Assembly (NCBI RefSeq): GCF_000717275.1
Contig: NZ_JNYV01000001.1
Coordinates: forward strand, 496,001-560,000
DNA length: 64,000 nucleotides
Direction of reading: 5' to 3'
Source: Kitasatospora arboriphila
GTDB taxonomy: Bacteria > Actinomycetota > Actinomycetes > Mycobacteriales > Mycobacteriaceae
Shown here: in pieces, positions 25,737 through 35,580 of the stretch
Layout: every line of letters starts with the position of its first letter
Position numbering within the stretch: position 1 is the first letter of the stretch
Position numbers and translations under genes: made by a program
The notes under the pieces: generated by a model
Databases searched by the model: none
What the model was told of the DNA's origin: nothing
What the model saw: only the letters and a program-made list of their open reading frames with translations

Positions 25737-26324
25737 ATGGCTTTGCTGACCATCGGCGACCAATTTCCTTCCTACAACCTAACGGCCGTGATCGGTGGCG
25801 ACCTCTCGAAGGTCGACGCCCAGCAGCCCGATGACTACTTCACCACCATCAGCAGCGACGACCACCCGGGCAAGTGGCGCATCGTGTTCTTCTGGCCCAA
25901 GGACTTCACGTTCGTGTGCCCCACGGAGATCGCCGCCTTCGGCAAGTTGAACGACGAGTTCGCAGACCGCGACGCCCAGGTCCTCGGAGCGTCCGTTGAC
26001 AACGAGTTCGTGCATTTCCAGTGGCGTGCGCAGCACGAAGATCTGAAAACGCTTCCCTTCCCGATGCTTTCGGACCTCAAGCGTGAGCTCGCATCGGCAG
26101 CCGGCGTGCTCAACGCGGACGGTGTCGCCGATCGTGCAACGTTCATCGTGGACCCGAACAACGAAATCCAGTTCGTCTCGGTGACGGCCGGTTCCGTCGG
26201 CCGCAACGTCGACGAGGTCCTGCGGGTGCTGGATGCCCTTCAGTCCGACGAGTTGTGCGCCTGCAACTGGAAGAAGGGCGATCCGACCATCAACGCTGGT
26301 GAGCTGCTGACCGCAAGCGTCTGA
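25737..26324 (+). CDS. ahpC: alkyl hydroperoxide reductase AhpC (peroxiredoxin)
   Basis: This 195-residue two-Cys peroxiredoxin reduces H2O2, organic peroxides and peroxynitrite in the cytoplasm. The peroxidatic Cys is in DFTFVCPTE, and the resolving region is ELCACNWKKGD with the CxC pair typical of mycobacterial three-cysteine AhpC, which uses AhpD as reductant. AAGGAG precedes the ATG. The divergent oxyR and the ahpD gene 26 bases downstream support peroxide-inducible co-expression. Confidence 0.96.
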   Translation: MALLTIGDQFPSYNLTAVIGGDLSKVDAQQPDDYFTTISSDDHPGKWRIVFFWPKDFTFVCPTEIAAFGKLNDEFADRDAQVLGASVDNEFVHFQWRAQHEDLKTLPFPMLSDLKRELASAAGVLNADGVADRATFIVDPNNEIQFVSVTAGSVGRNVDEVLRVLDALQSDELCACNWKKGDPTINAGELLTASV

Positions 26325-26350
26325 CGCTCGTAACAAGGATTGGGTGAGAC

Positions 26351-26881
26351 ATGAGTATCGACAACCTGAAGAACGCGCTGCCCGAGTACGCGAAAGACCT
26401 CAAGCTCAACCTCGGGTCGATCGCTCGCACAACGGTTCTCAAAGACGAGCAATTGTGGGGCACCCTCCTGTCGACCGCTGCCGCGACCAAGAACGCAGTG
26501 GTGCTCAAGGAGATCGCCGACGAAGCGGCCGACACGCTTTCGGCAGAGGCGTACAACGCCGCACTGGGCGCCGCGTCGATCATGGGCATGAACAACGTGT
26601 TCTACCGGGGTCGGGGCTTCCTCGACGGCAAGTACGACGACCTGCGACCCGGGCTGCGGATGAACATCATCGGCAATCCCGGCGTCGACAAGGCCAATTT
26701 CGAGCTGTGGTCATTCGCGGTGTCGTCCATCAATGGGTGCGGTCACTGTGTGGCAGCTCACGAGAACACCCTGCGCGAGGCCGGCATCGACCGCGAGGCC
26801 ATTCTCGAGGCACTCAAGGTGGCTTCCATCGTCGCCGGAGTGGCAGCCGCACTGAGCACGGCCGACGTACTCGTCGGTTAG
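26351..26881 (+). CDS. ahpD: alkylhydroperoxidase AhpD
   Basis: This 176-residue helical protein reduces AhpC, drawing electrons from a lipoamide-type carrier. The catalytic motif is [21 protein letters not shown], containing the Glu, the CxxC pair and the His of the AhpD relay. Length matches mycobacterial AhpD. It is the last gene of the ahpC-ahpD unit and is followed by a long hairpin. Confidence 0.96.
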   Translation: MSIDNLKNALPEYAKDLKLNLGSIARTTVLKDEQLWGTLLSTAAATKNAVVLKEIADEAADTLSAEAYNAALGAASIMGMNNVFYRGRGFLDGKYDDLRPGLRMNIIGNPGVDKANFELWSFAVSSINGCGHCVAAHENTLREAGIDREAILEALKVASIVAGVAAALSTADVLVG

Positions 26882-26892
26882 GCCCAACACAC

Positions 26893-26963
26893 ACAGAACC
26901 CACCCGTTCCGATCGAAGCCGGTCGCCGTTGTCGGCCGGCTCACCGGAACCGGTGGGTTCTGT
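26893..26963. terminator. long bidirectional hairpin between ahpD and aminotransferase gene
   Basis: A 19-bp stem with one mismatch (26893-26911 with 26945-26963) encloses an inner stem AGCCGG (26917-26922) / CCGGCT (26936-26941). It lies between two convergent genes. There is no strong T-run, only TGTTGTC after the stem. Confidence 0.7.
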
Positions 26964-26973
26964 TGTCGAGTGA

Positions 26974-28212
26974 CTAGCTCAGGGCGTCGGAGATCCGCTC
27001 GGCGAGCTCGGCCACCTGCGCACCTGTCATCACGAATGCCGGCGAGATCTGCAGTGCGCCTTGGCCTGCTGCCCGTCCGCTGACGCCGTGAGCGCGTAGA
27101 GCTGCCACGGCAGCAGGTGCCCGCGAAGGCTCCTCGAGCTGGACGGCACTCACCGCACCGAGCCCGCTGCGGACCTCGCTGACCGCGTCAAGATCAGCAA
27201 GCGGCGCAAGCGCCACATGCAGATCGGACTCCAAGCGGGCAGCGTCTTCGAGCAGACCTTCGGTCTCGATGATGTCGAGGTTCGCCATGGCTGCTGCCGC
27301 GGCCCCGGCGTGACCTCCGTATGTGTAACCGTGTCGCCACCAGACGCCGCCGGAATAGAACGGTTCGGCGACGTTCGGGGCGATGAACACCGCTCCCATC
27401 GGCACGTACCCAGATGTCAATCCCTTCGCGGTGGCGATCATGTCGGGTTGCAGGTCGAAGCGACTCGAGGCGAACCACGATCCGCCGATCCGGCCGAAGC
27501 CGGTCACCACCTCGTCAGCGACGAACAACACATCGTGGTCGCGGCAGATCTGGCGCACCTCGGCGAGGTAACCCTCCGGTGGGAGGTAGATCCCGCCCGC
27601 CCCGATGATCGGTTCACAGAAGAACGCGGCGATGTTCTCGGCACCGACCCGCTCGATCAACCCCAGCAGCCCTTTTGCGTCATCCCAGTCGACGGTGGCC
27701 GCATCGGCCATGAGATCGCCGTAGTTCTCGCGGTTCGGGGGCAACCCGGACAGCGCTGTGCCGCCGACGTGCATACCGTGATACGCCTTCGTGCGGCCGA
27801 CCACGATCTTCTTGTCGGGCCTGCCCATCTCATGCCAGTAGCGGCGCGCCAGTTTGACAGCCGAGTCGATCGAATCGCTGCCGCCCGAGGTGAAGAACAC
27901 CTTGCTCCCCGGTACCGGAGCGAGGCCGGACAGACGGTCGGCCAACGCCGCCGTGACGTCGGAAGTGATGTCACCAAAACCCGAGTAGTGCGCCAGTGTG
28001 CTCAACTGGTTCGCCACCGCGTCAGCGATCTGCGTGCGTCCGTGCCCGACGTTGGTGAACCACAAGCCTGCTGTGGCGTCGAGATACTTGTTCCCCTTGT
28101 TGTCCCAGATGTGGACGCCTTCACCCTTGGTGACCACAAAGGGTCCCGTGGTGCTCACCGCGCCCATGTCGGCGAATCCGTGCCAGAGACCGGCAGAAGT
28201 TGAGACTGTCAT
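26974..28212 (-). CDS. class III PLP-dependent aminotransferase
   Basis: This 412-residue omega-amino-acid type aminotransferase has GVHIWDNKGNKYLDATAGLW at the N-terminus, the cofactor-stacking region FTSGGSDSIDSAVKLAR, the aspartate motif LFVADEVVTGFGR and the Schiff-base lysine in MIATAKGLTSGYVPMGAVF. The amino donor could be a diamine, taurine, beta-alanine or 4-aminobutyrate; sequence alone does not decide. No permease or dehydrogenase partner is adjacent. It is divergent from hrpA. Confidence 0.88.
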   Translation of the reverse strand: MTVSTSAGLWHGFADMGAVSTTGPFVVTKGEGVHIWDNKGNKYLDATAGLWFTNVGHGRTQIADAVANQLSTLAHYSGFGDITSDVTAALADRLSGLAPVPGSKVFFTSGGSDSIDSAVKLARRYWHEMGRPDKKIVVGRTKAYHGMHVGGTALSGLPPNRENYGDLMADAATVDWDDAKGLLGLIERVGAENIAAFFCEPIIGAGGIYLPPEGYLAEVRQICRDHDVLFVADEVVTGFGRIGGSWFASSRFDLQPDMIATAKGLTSGYVPMGAVFIAPNVAEPFYSGGVWWRHGYTYGGHAGAAAAAMANLDIIETEGLLEDAARLESDLHVALAPLADLDAVSEVRSGLGAVSAVQLEEPSRAPAAVAALRAHGVSGRAAGQGALQISPAFVMTGAQVAELAERISDALS

Positions 28213-28355
28213 GTGAACATCATGCCTGGTGTCCCCCTGGTTTCCTCCGGGGCCGCAGCCACTCTCGTGTCAATCCGTGTTCGGGCGCGCCGGGAGCGGG
28301 GACACGGGTCCGCCGGACATTGCCGGATCCGCCACTCAGGTAGGCTTGATCAGTT

Positions 28356-31300
28356 ATGTCGACTTCGTCCAACCAGCCGGAACAGTCCGCCCGGCGTAAA
28401 CGGCGACGACGTCCGACCAGCCGCTCCACTCGCACCGACCGGCCGGATCCGGCTGTGATCGAGCGCCGACGCGCCCTCGTCCCCACGATCAGTTACCCGC
28501 CGCAACTGCCGGTGTCCGAGGCCCGCAATGCCATCGCCGAGGCGATCTCGGAGCATCAAGTTGTTGTCGTCGCCGGTGAAACCGGATCCGGTAAGACCAC
28601 GCAGCTACCCAAGATCTGTCTCGAGCTGGGGCGCGGACTGGCCGGCAAGATCGGTCACACTCAGCCTCGCCGGCTCGCTGCGCGGTCGGTTGCCGAACGG
28701 ATCGCCGAAGAAACCGGGACCGAACTCGGCGGCGTCATCGGATATTCGGTGCGCTTCACCGACAAGGCAGGCGACGACACGCTGGTCAAGGTGATGACCG
28801 ACGGCATACTGCTGCGTGAATTGTCCCAGGACCGGATGCTCCGTGAGTACGACACCCTGATCATCGATGAGGCCCACGAGCGAAGCCTCAACATCGACTT
28901 CATCCTCGGCTACCTCAAGCAACTGCTGCCACGCCGCCCCGACCTGAAGATCATCATCACCTCGGCGACCATCGAACCCGGCCGGTTCGCCGACCACTTC
29001 GCGACCGATGACGCGCCGGTGCCGATCATCGAGGTGTCCGGCCGCACCTATCCGGTGGAGATCCGCTATCGCCCACTTGTGGTCGATGACGAGGACGAAG
29101 CCGACCTCGATCAGCTACAGGCCATCGGGGCCGCCGTCGACGAGCTGTGCTCTCACGGCCCAGGCGACATACTGGTGTTCCTGCCCACCGAACGCGAGAT
29201 CACCGATACCGCGAAATCGCTTGCGCACCTTGAATCCCGTGGCATCGAGATCGTCCCGCTGTTCGCCCGGCTGTCGGCGGCAGACCAGCACAAGGTGTTC
29301 TCCAGTCACCGAGGTCGGCGAATCGTGTTGTCCACCAACGTTGCCGAGACATCGCTGACCGTGCCGGGAATCCACTACGTCATCGACGCCGGCACCGCCC
29401 GGATGTCGCGCTACTCCACGCGCACCAAGGTGCAGCGGCTTCCGATCGAGCCGATTTCGCAGGCCAGCGCACGGCAGCGGGCGGGGCGGTGTGGCCGCGT
29501 GGCCGCAGGTGTGTGCATCCGGCTCTACAGCGAAGAGGACTTCGAGAGCAGGCCCGAGTACACCGAGCCCGAGATCCTGCGCACCAACCTCGCGTCGGTG
29601 ATCCTGACGATGACCTCTCTCGGGCTCGGCGACGTCGGCCGGTTCCCGTTCGTGCAGCCGCCGGATCAGCGTGCGATCCGAGACGGCCAGCAACTACTGG
29701 ACGAACTCGGGGCGCTCGAACCCGCCTCGACCGACAACCCCGTACGCCGGCTCACCTCGATCGGACGGTCGCTCGCTCGTATACCTGTCGATCCGCGGCT
29801 GGCGCGCATGCTGGTCGAGGCCGACAAACAGGGCGTGGTCGGCCCGATGCTCGTGTTGGCGGCGGCACTGTCGATTCCGGACGTACGCGAGCGGCCGGCC
29901 GAACACCGCCAGGCGGCCGATGCCTCGCATGCGCGCTTCGCCGCTCCGGGGTCGGAGTTCCTGACCCTGCTGAATCTGTGGACCTACCTGGACGAACTCC
30001 GCTCGGAGTTGTCGTCGAACCAGTTCCGGAAGCGGTGCGGTCGAGAGTATCTGCACAGCTTGCGAATCCGCGAATGGCGAGACCTGCACGCGCAGCTGGT
30101 CCGGATCGCCAAGGACCTCGGGTGGTCGGTTCCTGCGACGGTGACCGCACCCGACCATGAATCGCCCTCGGCGGCATCGATTCATCAATCCATCCTGTCC
30201 GGTCTGCTCAGCCAGATCGGCGTCCGCGAGGGAGACGCCAAGGAGTTCCTGGGCGCTCGCGGCACGAAGTTCATGATCTTCCCCGGATCTCATCTCTCGT
30301 CGAAACCACCACGGTTCGTGATGGCGGCCGAGATCGTGGAGACCTCTCGGCTCTGGGCGCGTACCGCCGCCCGCATCGAACCGGAATGGGCCGAGCGCCT
30401 GGCCGGGCACCTCGTCAAACGTCAGTACAGCGAGCCTCATTGGTCCGGGAAACACTCAGCGGCCATGGCCTACGAGCGGGTCACCCTCTACGGCGTCCCG
30501 CTGGTCACCAAACGACGGGTGAACTACGGCTCGATCGATCCCGCCGTTGCCCGCGAGTTGTTCATCCGCCACGCGCTCGTGGAGGGTGACTGGCGTACAC
30601 AACACCCGTTCTTCCACCGCAATCGCGCGTTGCTCGAGGACGCCGAGGAGTCGGTACACCGGGTGAGGCGCACCGACGTCATCGTCGACGACGACCAGCT
30701 CTTCGCCTTCTACGACCGTCACATCGGCGAAGAAGTGGTGTCGGGCAGACACTTCGACACGTGGTGGAAGACCGCACGCAAAGCTGACCCCACCTTGCTG
30801 GATCTGGATCCCGCCGACCTCGTGGCCGACACTGCCGCCACCGACCCGGCCGGGTTTCCCGACCACTGGCGTCAGGGAGACACGAGTTATGGCTTGAGAT
30901 ACCGGTTCGAGCCCGGCACCGTCGATGACGGAGTGAGTGTGCTCATCCCGTTGTCGCTGCTCGTGCGGGCCCGTCCTTCTGGATTCGACTGGCTGGTCCC
31001 TGGCATGCGCTTGGAGCTGATCACCGAGCTGATCCGCACCCTGCCGAAATCCCTACGGCGGCAAGTGGGGCCGGCCCCCGACCTGGCCGGGCAAATACTG
31101 GAGTCGGTGACACCGAGGAGCAAGCCTCTCACCGAGGCGGTGGCAGCCGAGATCCGTGCGCGCACGGGTGTCGACGTAGCAGCATCAGATTTACGACTTG
31201 CCGCACTCCCCGACCACCTGCGTATGACCTTCACCGCGGTCACCACCGACGGCGAAGTTCTCGGACGTTCCAAGTCGCTGCGCGAACTGCAGGATCGACT

Positions 31301-32204
31301 GGCCGGTAGATCTCGCGCGGCCCTGGAGAGTGAGGCCGGCATCGCATCCCGACCTGTTGCCACCACGTGGACCGCCGACACCTTCGGAGACATCAGCCGC
31401 ACATTGCGCAGTTCTGTTGCCGGGCAAGACATCACAAGCTATCCCGCACTGACCCGCCGAGGCAGTGGTTTCACGGTGGTCGCCGTACCCACCCAGGCCG
31501 AGCAGGCTGCGAACATATACGACGCTGTTGTCGAGATGATCGTCTCCAGCATTCCGCCACTACGACCGTCGGTGACATCGACACTGAGCACCGCCGAGCG
31601 ACTCGCCCTCAGTCAGAGCCCCTACCCGGACACCGCTGCTCTTCTGGCCGATTGCGTTCGGGCTGCCGTGGTGGACCTTGTACCCAACCCGCCGAATGTA
31701 TGGACGCCAAGCGAATTCGCTGCGCTCAGGGAAAATGTGGCCCGCCAGGCAACCGGGAGGGCAACGGACAAACTACGCAGGGTGGCGACGATCCTGACCC
31801 GCGTGGCGCCCCTACGCACGGCGATTACCGCGGCCGGCAGATCGATCGCCGCCGACGACGTGCGGGACCAGCTGGACGAGCTGTTGTTCGACGGGTTCGT
31901 CTCTGCGACACGCGACGAACACCTCGCGGAGATCCCCCGCTACCTCGATGCTGCGAGGTCGAGGCTCGAACAGCTCCCGGCTGGCGCCGCTCGCGATGCC
32001 CAGGCAATGGCGGCCATCGACCGGGTGGTGTCGGCGTGGACTGATCACCTGCGACACGTGCCGCCCGGTCGCCGGGACGCAGTCAACGAGCAAGCTGGAT
32101 GGATCGTCGAAGAACTGAGAGTTGGACTGTTCGCACAGCACCTGCGTACTGCGTATCCCGTGTCGGAGAAGCGGGCGATCAAGGCGATCCGGGATCTGCG
32201 CTGA
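28356..32204 (+). CDS. hrpA: ATP-dependent RNA helicase HrpA
   Basis: This 1282-residue DEAH/RHA helicase acts in RNA processing and rescue of stalled ribosomes. A basic N-terminus (RRKRRRRPTSRSTRTDR) precedes Walker A VVAGETGSGKTTQLPK near residue 73, IIDEAHERSLN near 170, ITSATIEPGRFADHF, and QRAGRCGRVAAGVCIRLY. HA2, OB and the C-terminal DUF3418 region of bacterial HrpA follow. A TAGGCT hexamer (28341-28346) lies just upstream of the ATG with no clear ribosome binding site, so the transcript may be nearly leaderless. It is convergent with nrdR. Confidence 0.93.
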   Translation: MSTSSNQPEQSARRKRRRRPTSRSTRTDRPDPAVIERRRALVPTISYPPQLPVSEARNAIAEAISEHQVVVVAGETGSGKTTQLPKICLELGRGLAGKIGHTQPRRLAARSVAERIAEETGTELGGVIGYSVRFTDKAGDDTLVKVMTDGILLRELSQDRMLREYDTLIIDEAHERSLNIDFILGYLKQLLPRRPDLKIIITSATIEPGRFADHFATDDAPVPIIEVSGRTYPVEIRYRPLVVDDEDEADLDQLQAIGAAVDELCSHGPGDILVFLPTEREITDTAKSLAHLESRGIEIVPLFARLSAADQHKVFSSHRGRRIVLSTNVAETSLTVPGIHYVIDAGTARMSRYSTRTKVQRLPIEPISQASARQRAGRCGRVAAGVCIRLYSEEDFESRPEYTEPEILRTNLASVILTMTSLGLGDVGRFPFVQPPDQRAIRDGQQLLDELGALEPASTDNPVRRLTSIGRSLARIPVDPRLARMLVEADKQGVVGPMLVLAAALSIPDVRERPAEHRQAADASHARFAAPGSEFLTLLNLWTYLDELRSELSSNQFRKRCGREYLHSLRIREWRDLHAQLVRIAKDLGWSVPATVTAPDHESPSAASIHQSILSGLLSQIGVREGDAKEFLGARGTKFMIFPGSHLSSKPPRFVMAAEIVETSRLWARTAARIEPEWAERLAGHLVKRQYSEPHWSGKHSAAMAYERVTLYGVPLVTKRRVNYGSIDPAVARELFIRHALVEGDWRTQHPFFHRNRALLEDAEESVHRVRRTDVIVDDDQLFAFYDRHIGEEVVSGRHFDTWWKTARKADPTLLDLDPADLVADTAATDPAGFPDHWRQGDTSYGLRYRFEPGTVDDGVSVLIPLSLLVRARPSGFDWLVPGMRLELITELIRTLPKSLRRQVGPAPDLAGQILESVTPRSKPLTEAVAAEIRARTGVDVAASDLRLAALPDHLRMTFTAVTTDGEVLGRSKSLRELQDRLAGRSRAALESEAGIASRPVATTWTADTFGDISRTLRSSVAGQDITSYPALTRRGSGFTVVAVPTQAEQAANIYDAVVEMIVSSIPPLRPSVTSTLSTAERLALSQSPYPDTAALLADCVRAAVVDLVPNPPNVWTPSEFAALRENVARQATGRATDKLRRVATILTRVAPLRTAITAAGRSIAADDVRDQLDELLFDGFVSATRDEHLAEIPRYLDAARSRLEQLPAGAARDAQAMAAIDRVVSAWTDHLRHVPPGRRDAVNEQAGWIVEELRVGLFAQHLRTAYPVSEKRAIKAIRDLR

Positions 32205-32235
32205 TCCGGTGGCACCACATGCCGAACGAAACCGG

Positions 32236-32685
32236 TCAGGGTTTGGCGGCTCGCAGATCGTCGATCTCTTTCTGGAAGTCCTCGACTGAGTCGAACGAGC
32301 GATACACCGACGCAAAGCGAAGGTAAGCGACCTCGTCGAGATCCCGTAACGGGCCCAGGATCGCCAGGCCCACTTCGTTGCTGGGAACTTCGGCCGATCC
32401 TGAGGCGCGGACGGCCTCTTCGACCTGCTGCGCGAGCAGGTGCAGACGGTCATCGTCGACCGCGCGGCCCTGGCAGGCGCGCCTCACGCCCCTCATCACC
32501 TTCTCGCGACTGAAGGGTTCGGTGACGCCGTTGCGTTTGACGACCGCAAGGACTGCGCTCTCCACCGTGGTGAACCGCCGTCCGCATTGCGAGCAGGCCC
32601 GCCGACGACGAATCGCCTGGCCCTCGTCGGCCACCCGTGAGTCGACGACCCGCGTGTCCTCGTTCTTGCAAAACGGGCAGTGCAT
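32236..32685 (-). CDS. nrdR: transcriptional repressor NrdR
   Basis: This 149-residue zinc-ribbon/ATP-cone protein represses ribonucleotide reductase genes in response to ATP/dATP. The N-terminus is [17 protein letters not shown] with the partner knuckle [12 protein letters not shown]; the ATP-cone begins [20 protein letters not shown] 32685 is chosen because NrdR always begins at the zinc ribbon, and GAGGAA lies just upstream; a frame extending to 32775 is not family-like. It is the middle of the conserved hrpA-nrdR-lexA block. Confidence 0.96.
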   Translation of the reverse strand: MHCPFCKNEDTRVVDSRVADEGQAIRRRRACSQCGRRFTTVESAVLAVVKRNGVTEPFSREKVMRGVRRACQGRAVDDDRLHLLAQQVEEAVRASGSAEVPSNEVGLAILGPLRDLDEVAYLRFASVYRSFDSVEDFQKEIDDLRAAKP

Positions 32686-32780
32686 GCAGGGTTCCTCGGA
32701 CGTCAGCGGCCCCGTCGGAATGACCGGACACTCTGTTGTAGAGGATACCGCCCGGCCGATTGCTTGCCCCAGCACTGCAG

Positions 32781-33302
32781 CTACCGCGCGTAGATCGGCG
32801 TCACCAGGGATTGCCCTGGCGACAACGCTGAATTGCTCATCGCGTTCAGGTCCATGATCTTCTCCACCACCGCCTCGGTCGGCATCTCGGGTGCGATCCG
32901 AGATGCGATGTCGCCCAACGATTCTCCCGACTGCACATGGACGACGGCAGTCCCCGTGTTCGCCGGAGCGGCACCGCTCTCGACAACCCGGCCGAAGAAC
33001 ATGAGGAACAACACGAGCATCATCAGACCGATTCCGGCCACGGCGGCTCCGGCCCAGGCACGTCGGCGGAAATACACATCGCGCTCGACGGCAACCGACG
33101 GTGCGGAACTGCCCGGCTCGGAGCAGCCCACCACAACACGGCGGTCTGCGGCGAGCCTGCGGTCGGCCGGCCGTCGAGTACTGTCGACACGCGCTCGCGC
33201 CGTGCGGGTGTACTGATCGGAGGCGACGGGCCCACCGACTCGGGCGAGGCGGCGACGGGGCCGCTCAGCGGCCGGGCGGCTGATGGTGGTGGCTGCAGTC
33301 AT
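32781..33302 (-). CDS. SOS-controlled LysM membrane protein (cell-division suppressor type)
   Basis: This 173-residue protein has a basic cytoplasmic N-terminus, one transmembrane helix ([22 protein letters not shown], about residues 83-104) and an extracytoplasmic LysM domain ([19 protein letters not shown]). Position between nrdR and lexA, facing lexA, equals Rv2719c (ChiZ) of M. tuberculosis and DivS of C. glutamicum, DNA-damage-induced inhibitors of division. The SOS box at 33342-33357 lies about 40 bases upstream of the start. It should delay septation during DNA repair (inference from family and context). Confidence 0.85.
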   Translation of the reverse strand: MTAATTISRPAAERPRRRLARVGGPVASDQYTRTARARVDSTRRPADRRLAADRRVVVGCSEPGSSAPSVAVERDVYFRRRAWAGAAVAGIGLMMLVLFLMFFGRVVESGAAPANTGTAVVHVQSGESLGDIASRIAPEMPTEAVVEKIMDLNAMSNSALSPGQSLVTPIYAR

Positions 33303-33341
33303 TGTTCGATCCTCGGGTCGACAGTTCGATCACTCGTTCGA

Positions 33342-33357
33342 TTGAACGAATGTTCGA
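33342..33357. promoter_or_regulatory. LexA binding site (SOS box) proximal to LysM gene
   Basis: TTGAACGAATGTTCGA matches the actinobacterial SOS consensus TCGAACRNNTGTTYGA with one mismatch. It is the nearer of two boxes to the leftward LysM gene. Confidence 0.88.
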
Positions 33358-33393
33358 GTTGTATCACGGGGGTCCGACACACGCCACGCCCAA

Positions 33394-33409
33394 TCGAACA
33401 AATGTTTGA
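33394..33409. promoter_or_regulatory. LexA binding site (SOS box) proximal to lexA
   Basis: TCGAACAAATGTTTGA matches the consensus TCGAACRNNTGTTYGA at every position. It overlaps the proposed lexA -35 box, as expected for autorepression. Confidence 0.92.
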
Positions 33410-33434
33410 GAGTTGTGACAGATTGCATTAGCGT
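33406..33434 (+). promoter_or_regulatory. candidate lexA promoter
   Basis: TTGAGA (33406-33411), 17 bases, TAGCGT (33429-33434). LexA bound at 33394-33409 would cover the -35 box. The implied leader is about 85 bases before ATG 33525. Confidence 0.5.
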
Positions 33435-33524
33435 GATCCCCATAATCCAACGAACAGCGTGTGCGTTTTCTTCTCTCGACAGCTACGACACCTTGGCCGG
33501 ACACCGTACGAACTGGAGGACCTG

Positions 33525-34244
33525 ATGGCCGATACGACAGACACCCGGACGCCGCCGGACGCGGCGGCCGCGACGGTGGTCACTTCCGAACCGCTGGCCG
33601 AGGGGTCTCTGACCCCGCGCCAGAAAGCCGTGCTGGAGGTGATCCGGGCGTCGGTCCGCGAACGCGGCTATCCCCCGTCCATCCGCGAGATCGGTGATGC
33701 CGTCGGCCTCACCTCAACGTCGTCGGTCGCTCATCAGCTCCGAACCCTCGAGCGCAAAGGATTCCTGCAGCGCGAGAACAACCGTCCCCGGGCGGTCAAC
33801 ATCCAGGACACCGACCTCAATCCGGCCACGGCGGCCGGCCAGGTCCAGGTACCCGACGAATCCCTGCCGACACCGACGTTCGTTCCCGTCCTCGGCCGCA
33901 TCGCGGCCGGCGGGCCGATCCTGGCCGAGGAAGCCGTCGAAGACGTGTTCCCACTGCCGAAAGAGCTTGTCGGGGAGGGATCTTTGTTCCTCCTACGGGT
34001 GGTCGGCGAGTCGATGATCGATGCCGCCATCTGCGACGGCGACTGGGTGGTCGTCAGGCAGCAGAATGTCGCAGACAACGGCGACATCGTTGCGGCCATG
34101 ATCGACGGGGAGGCGACCGTCAAGACGTTCAAACGCACCAAGGATGCGGTGTGGCTGATGCCGCACAACCCGGTGTTCGACCCCATCCCCGGCGACAACG
34201 CCGTTGTGTTGGGCAAAGTCGTCACGGTGATGCGGCGCCTCTGA
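33525..34244 (+). CDS. lexA: SOS repressor LexA
   Basis: This 239-residue repressor has an N-terminal winged helix ([23 protein letters not shown], then [19 protein letters not shown]) and a C-terminal S24 self-cleavage domain. The scissile bond is Ala128-Gly129 in GRIAAGGPI, the catalytic Ser163 is in VGESMIDA, and Lys200 is in [12 protein letters not shown] 33525 is selected because GGAGG is ideally spaced and the length matches other actinobacterial LexA; an in-frame ATG 66 bases upstream has no such site. A strong terminator follows. Confidence 0.97.
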   Translation: MADTTDTRTPPDAAAATVVTSEPLAEGSLTPRQKAVLEVIRASVRERGYPPSIREIGDAVGLTSTSSVAHQLRTLERKGFLQRENNRPRAVNIQDTDLNPATAAGQVQVPDESLPTPTFVPVLGRIAAGGPILAEEAVEDVFPLPKELVGEGSLFLLRVVGESMIDAAICDGDWVVVRQQNVADNGDIVAAMIDGEATVKTFKRTKDAVWLMPHNPVFDPIPGDNAVVLGKVVTVMRRL

Positions 34245-34299
34245 GGCGCCCGGCAACATCCTCGGTAGCCCGACGGCCGCGGAGACCAAGCAGAAGCGA

Positions 34300-34327
34300 G
34301 TGGGGTGCACCTTCCGGTGCACCCCAC
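34300..34327. terminator. terminator between lexA and acyl-CoA dehydrogenase gene
   Basis: A perfect 12-bp stem (34300-34311 with 34316-34327) closes a TTCC tetraloop and is followed by TTC. It lies between convergent genes and probably works both ways. Confidence 0.85.
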
Positions 34328-34351
34328 TTCGCGTAGTTCTGAAACTCGTAC

Positions 34352-35494
34352 TCAGACCCCGAGGCTTCGGCCGATGACTTCCTTCATGATCTCGGTGGTG
34401 CCGCCGTAGATGGTCTGAACGCGTGAATCGAGGAAGGCCTTGGCCACCGAGTACTCACGCATGTAGCCGTAGCCGCCGTGCAGTTGCAGGCAACGATCGA
34501 TGAGGTGGACCTGGTTCTCGGTGGCGTAGTACTTCGCCATCGCCGCGTCCGGAACGGTGAGCTTCTTCTCGTTCAGCAGTTCGATACACCGATCGACGAA
34601 CACGCGGGTGGTAGCCGTGGACGTCGCCAGTTCGGCCAGCAGGAACCGCGAGTTCTGGAAGCTACCGATCGGGCGACCAAATGCCTTGCGGTCCTTGGTG
34701 TACTGGATCGTCGTCTCGAGAACCGACTCCATGGCGCCGGCCGCCACAACAGCGATCGACAGGCGCTCCCGCGGGAGGTTCTGCATCAGGTAGATGAAGC
34801 CCATGCCCTCCTCGCCCAGCAGGTTCTCGGCGGGCACCTTGACGTTGTCGAAGCTCAGCTCGGCGGTGTCCTGCGCCTTCATCCCGACCTTGTCGAGATT
34901 GCGACCGCGTTCGAACCCCTCCATACCGCGCTCGACCACCAGCAAGCTGAACCCCTTCGCACCGGCCTCGGGGTCGGTGCGGGCCACCACGATGACGAGG
35001 TCGGCGTTGATGCCGTTGGTGATGAACGTCTTGGAACCGTTCAGCACCCAGTTGTCGCCGTCCTTCTTGGCGTTGGTCTTGATGCCCTGGAGATCGGACC
35101 CGGTGCCGGGCTCGGTCATCGCGATCGCGGTGATCAGCTCACCGGAGACGAAGCCGGGCAGCCAGCGTGCCTTCTGCTCGTCATTGCAGAGGTCGAGCAG
35201 GTAGGGCGCCACCACGTCGTTGTGCAGCGCGAAGCCGATACCGCTGTAGCCGCCGCGGACGGTCTCTTCGTCGATGATGGTGTTGTAACGGAAGTCGTCG
35301 ACTCCCCCGCCGCCGAACTCCTCGGGCGCCTCCACCGCGAGGAATCCGTTCTTGCCTGCTTCGACCCAGACATCCCGGTCCACCAGGTTCTGCTCTTCCC
35401 AGCGTTCGTGGTTCGGCGCCACGTGCTGTTCGAGGAAGCTCCGGTACGAATCGCGGAAGAGAAGGTGCTCGGGCTCGAAAAGGGTGCGTTCCAT
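34352..35494 (-). CDS. acyl-CoA dehydrogenase
   Basis: This 380-residue FAD-dependent acyl-CoA dehydrogenase catalyses the first step of beta-oxidation or branched-chain acyl-CoA breakdown. It shows ITAIAMTEPGTGSDLQGI (substrate/FAD segment), KTFITNGINADLVIVVART, and the C-terminal signature QLHGGYGYMREYSVAKAFLDSRVQTIYGGTTEI split over its usual two helices; the Glu in YGGTTEIMKE region is the probable catalytic base in the long-chain branch. The acyl specificity is undetermined. It stands alone between lexA and hflX. Confidence 0.9.
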   Translation of the reverse strand: MERTLFEPEHLLFRDSYRSFLEQHVAPNHERWEEQNLVDRDVWVEAGKNGFLAVEAPEEFGGGGVDDFRYNTIIDEETVRGGYSGIGFALHNDVVAPYLLDLCNDEQKARWLPGFVSGELITAIAMTEPGTGSDLQGIKTNAKKDGDNWVLNGSKTFITNGINADLVIVVARTDPEAGAKGFSLLVVERGMEGFERGRNLDKVGMKAQDTAELSFDNVKVPAENLLGEEGMGFIYLMQNLPRERLSIAVVAAGAMESVLETTIQYTKDRKAFGRPIGSFQNSRFLLAELATSTATTRVFVDRCIELLNEKKLTVPDAAMAKYYATENQVHLIDRCLQLHGGYGYMREYSVAKAFLDSRVQTIYGGTTEIMKEVIGRSLGV

Positions 35495-35580
35495 CGTCAG
35501 GTCTCCATTACAGGTGGCATTGGTTGGATATCCAACTGTAACCGGATTCTACATCTGGCCCAAAGCTGCAGTTCGGAGGG

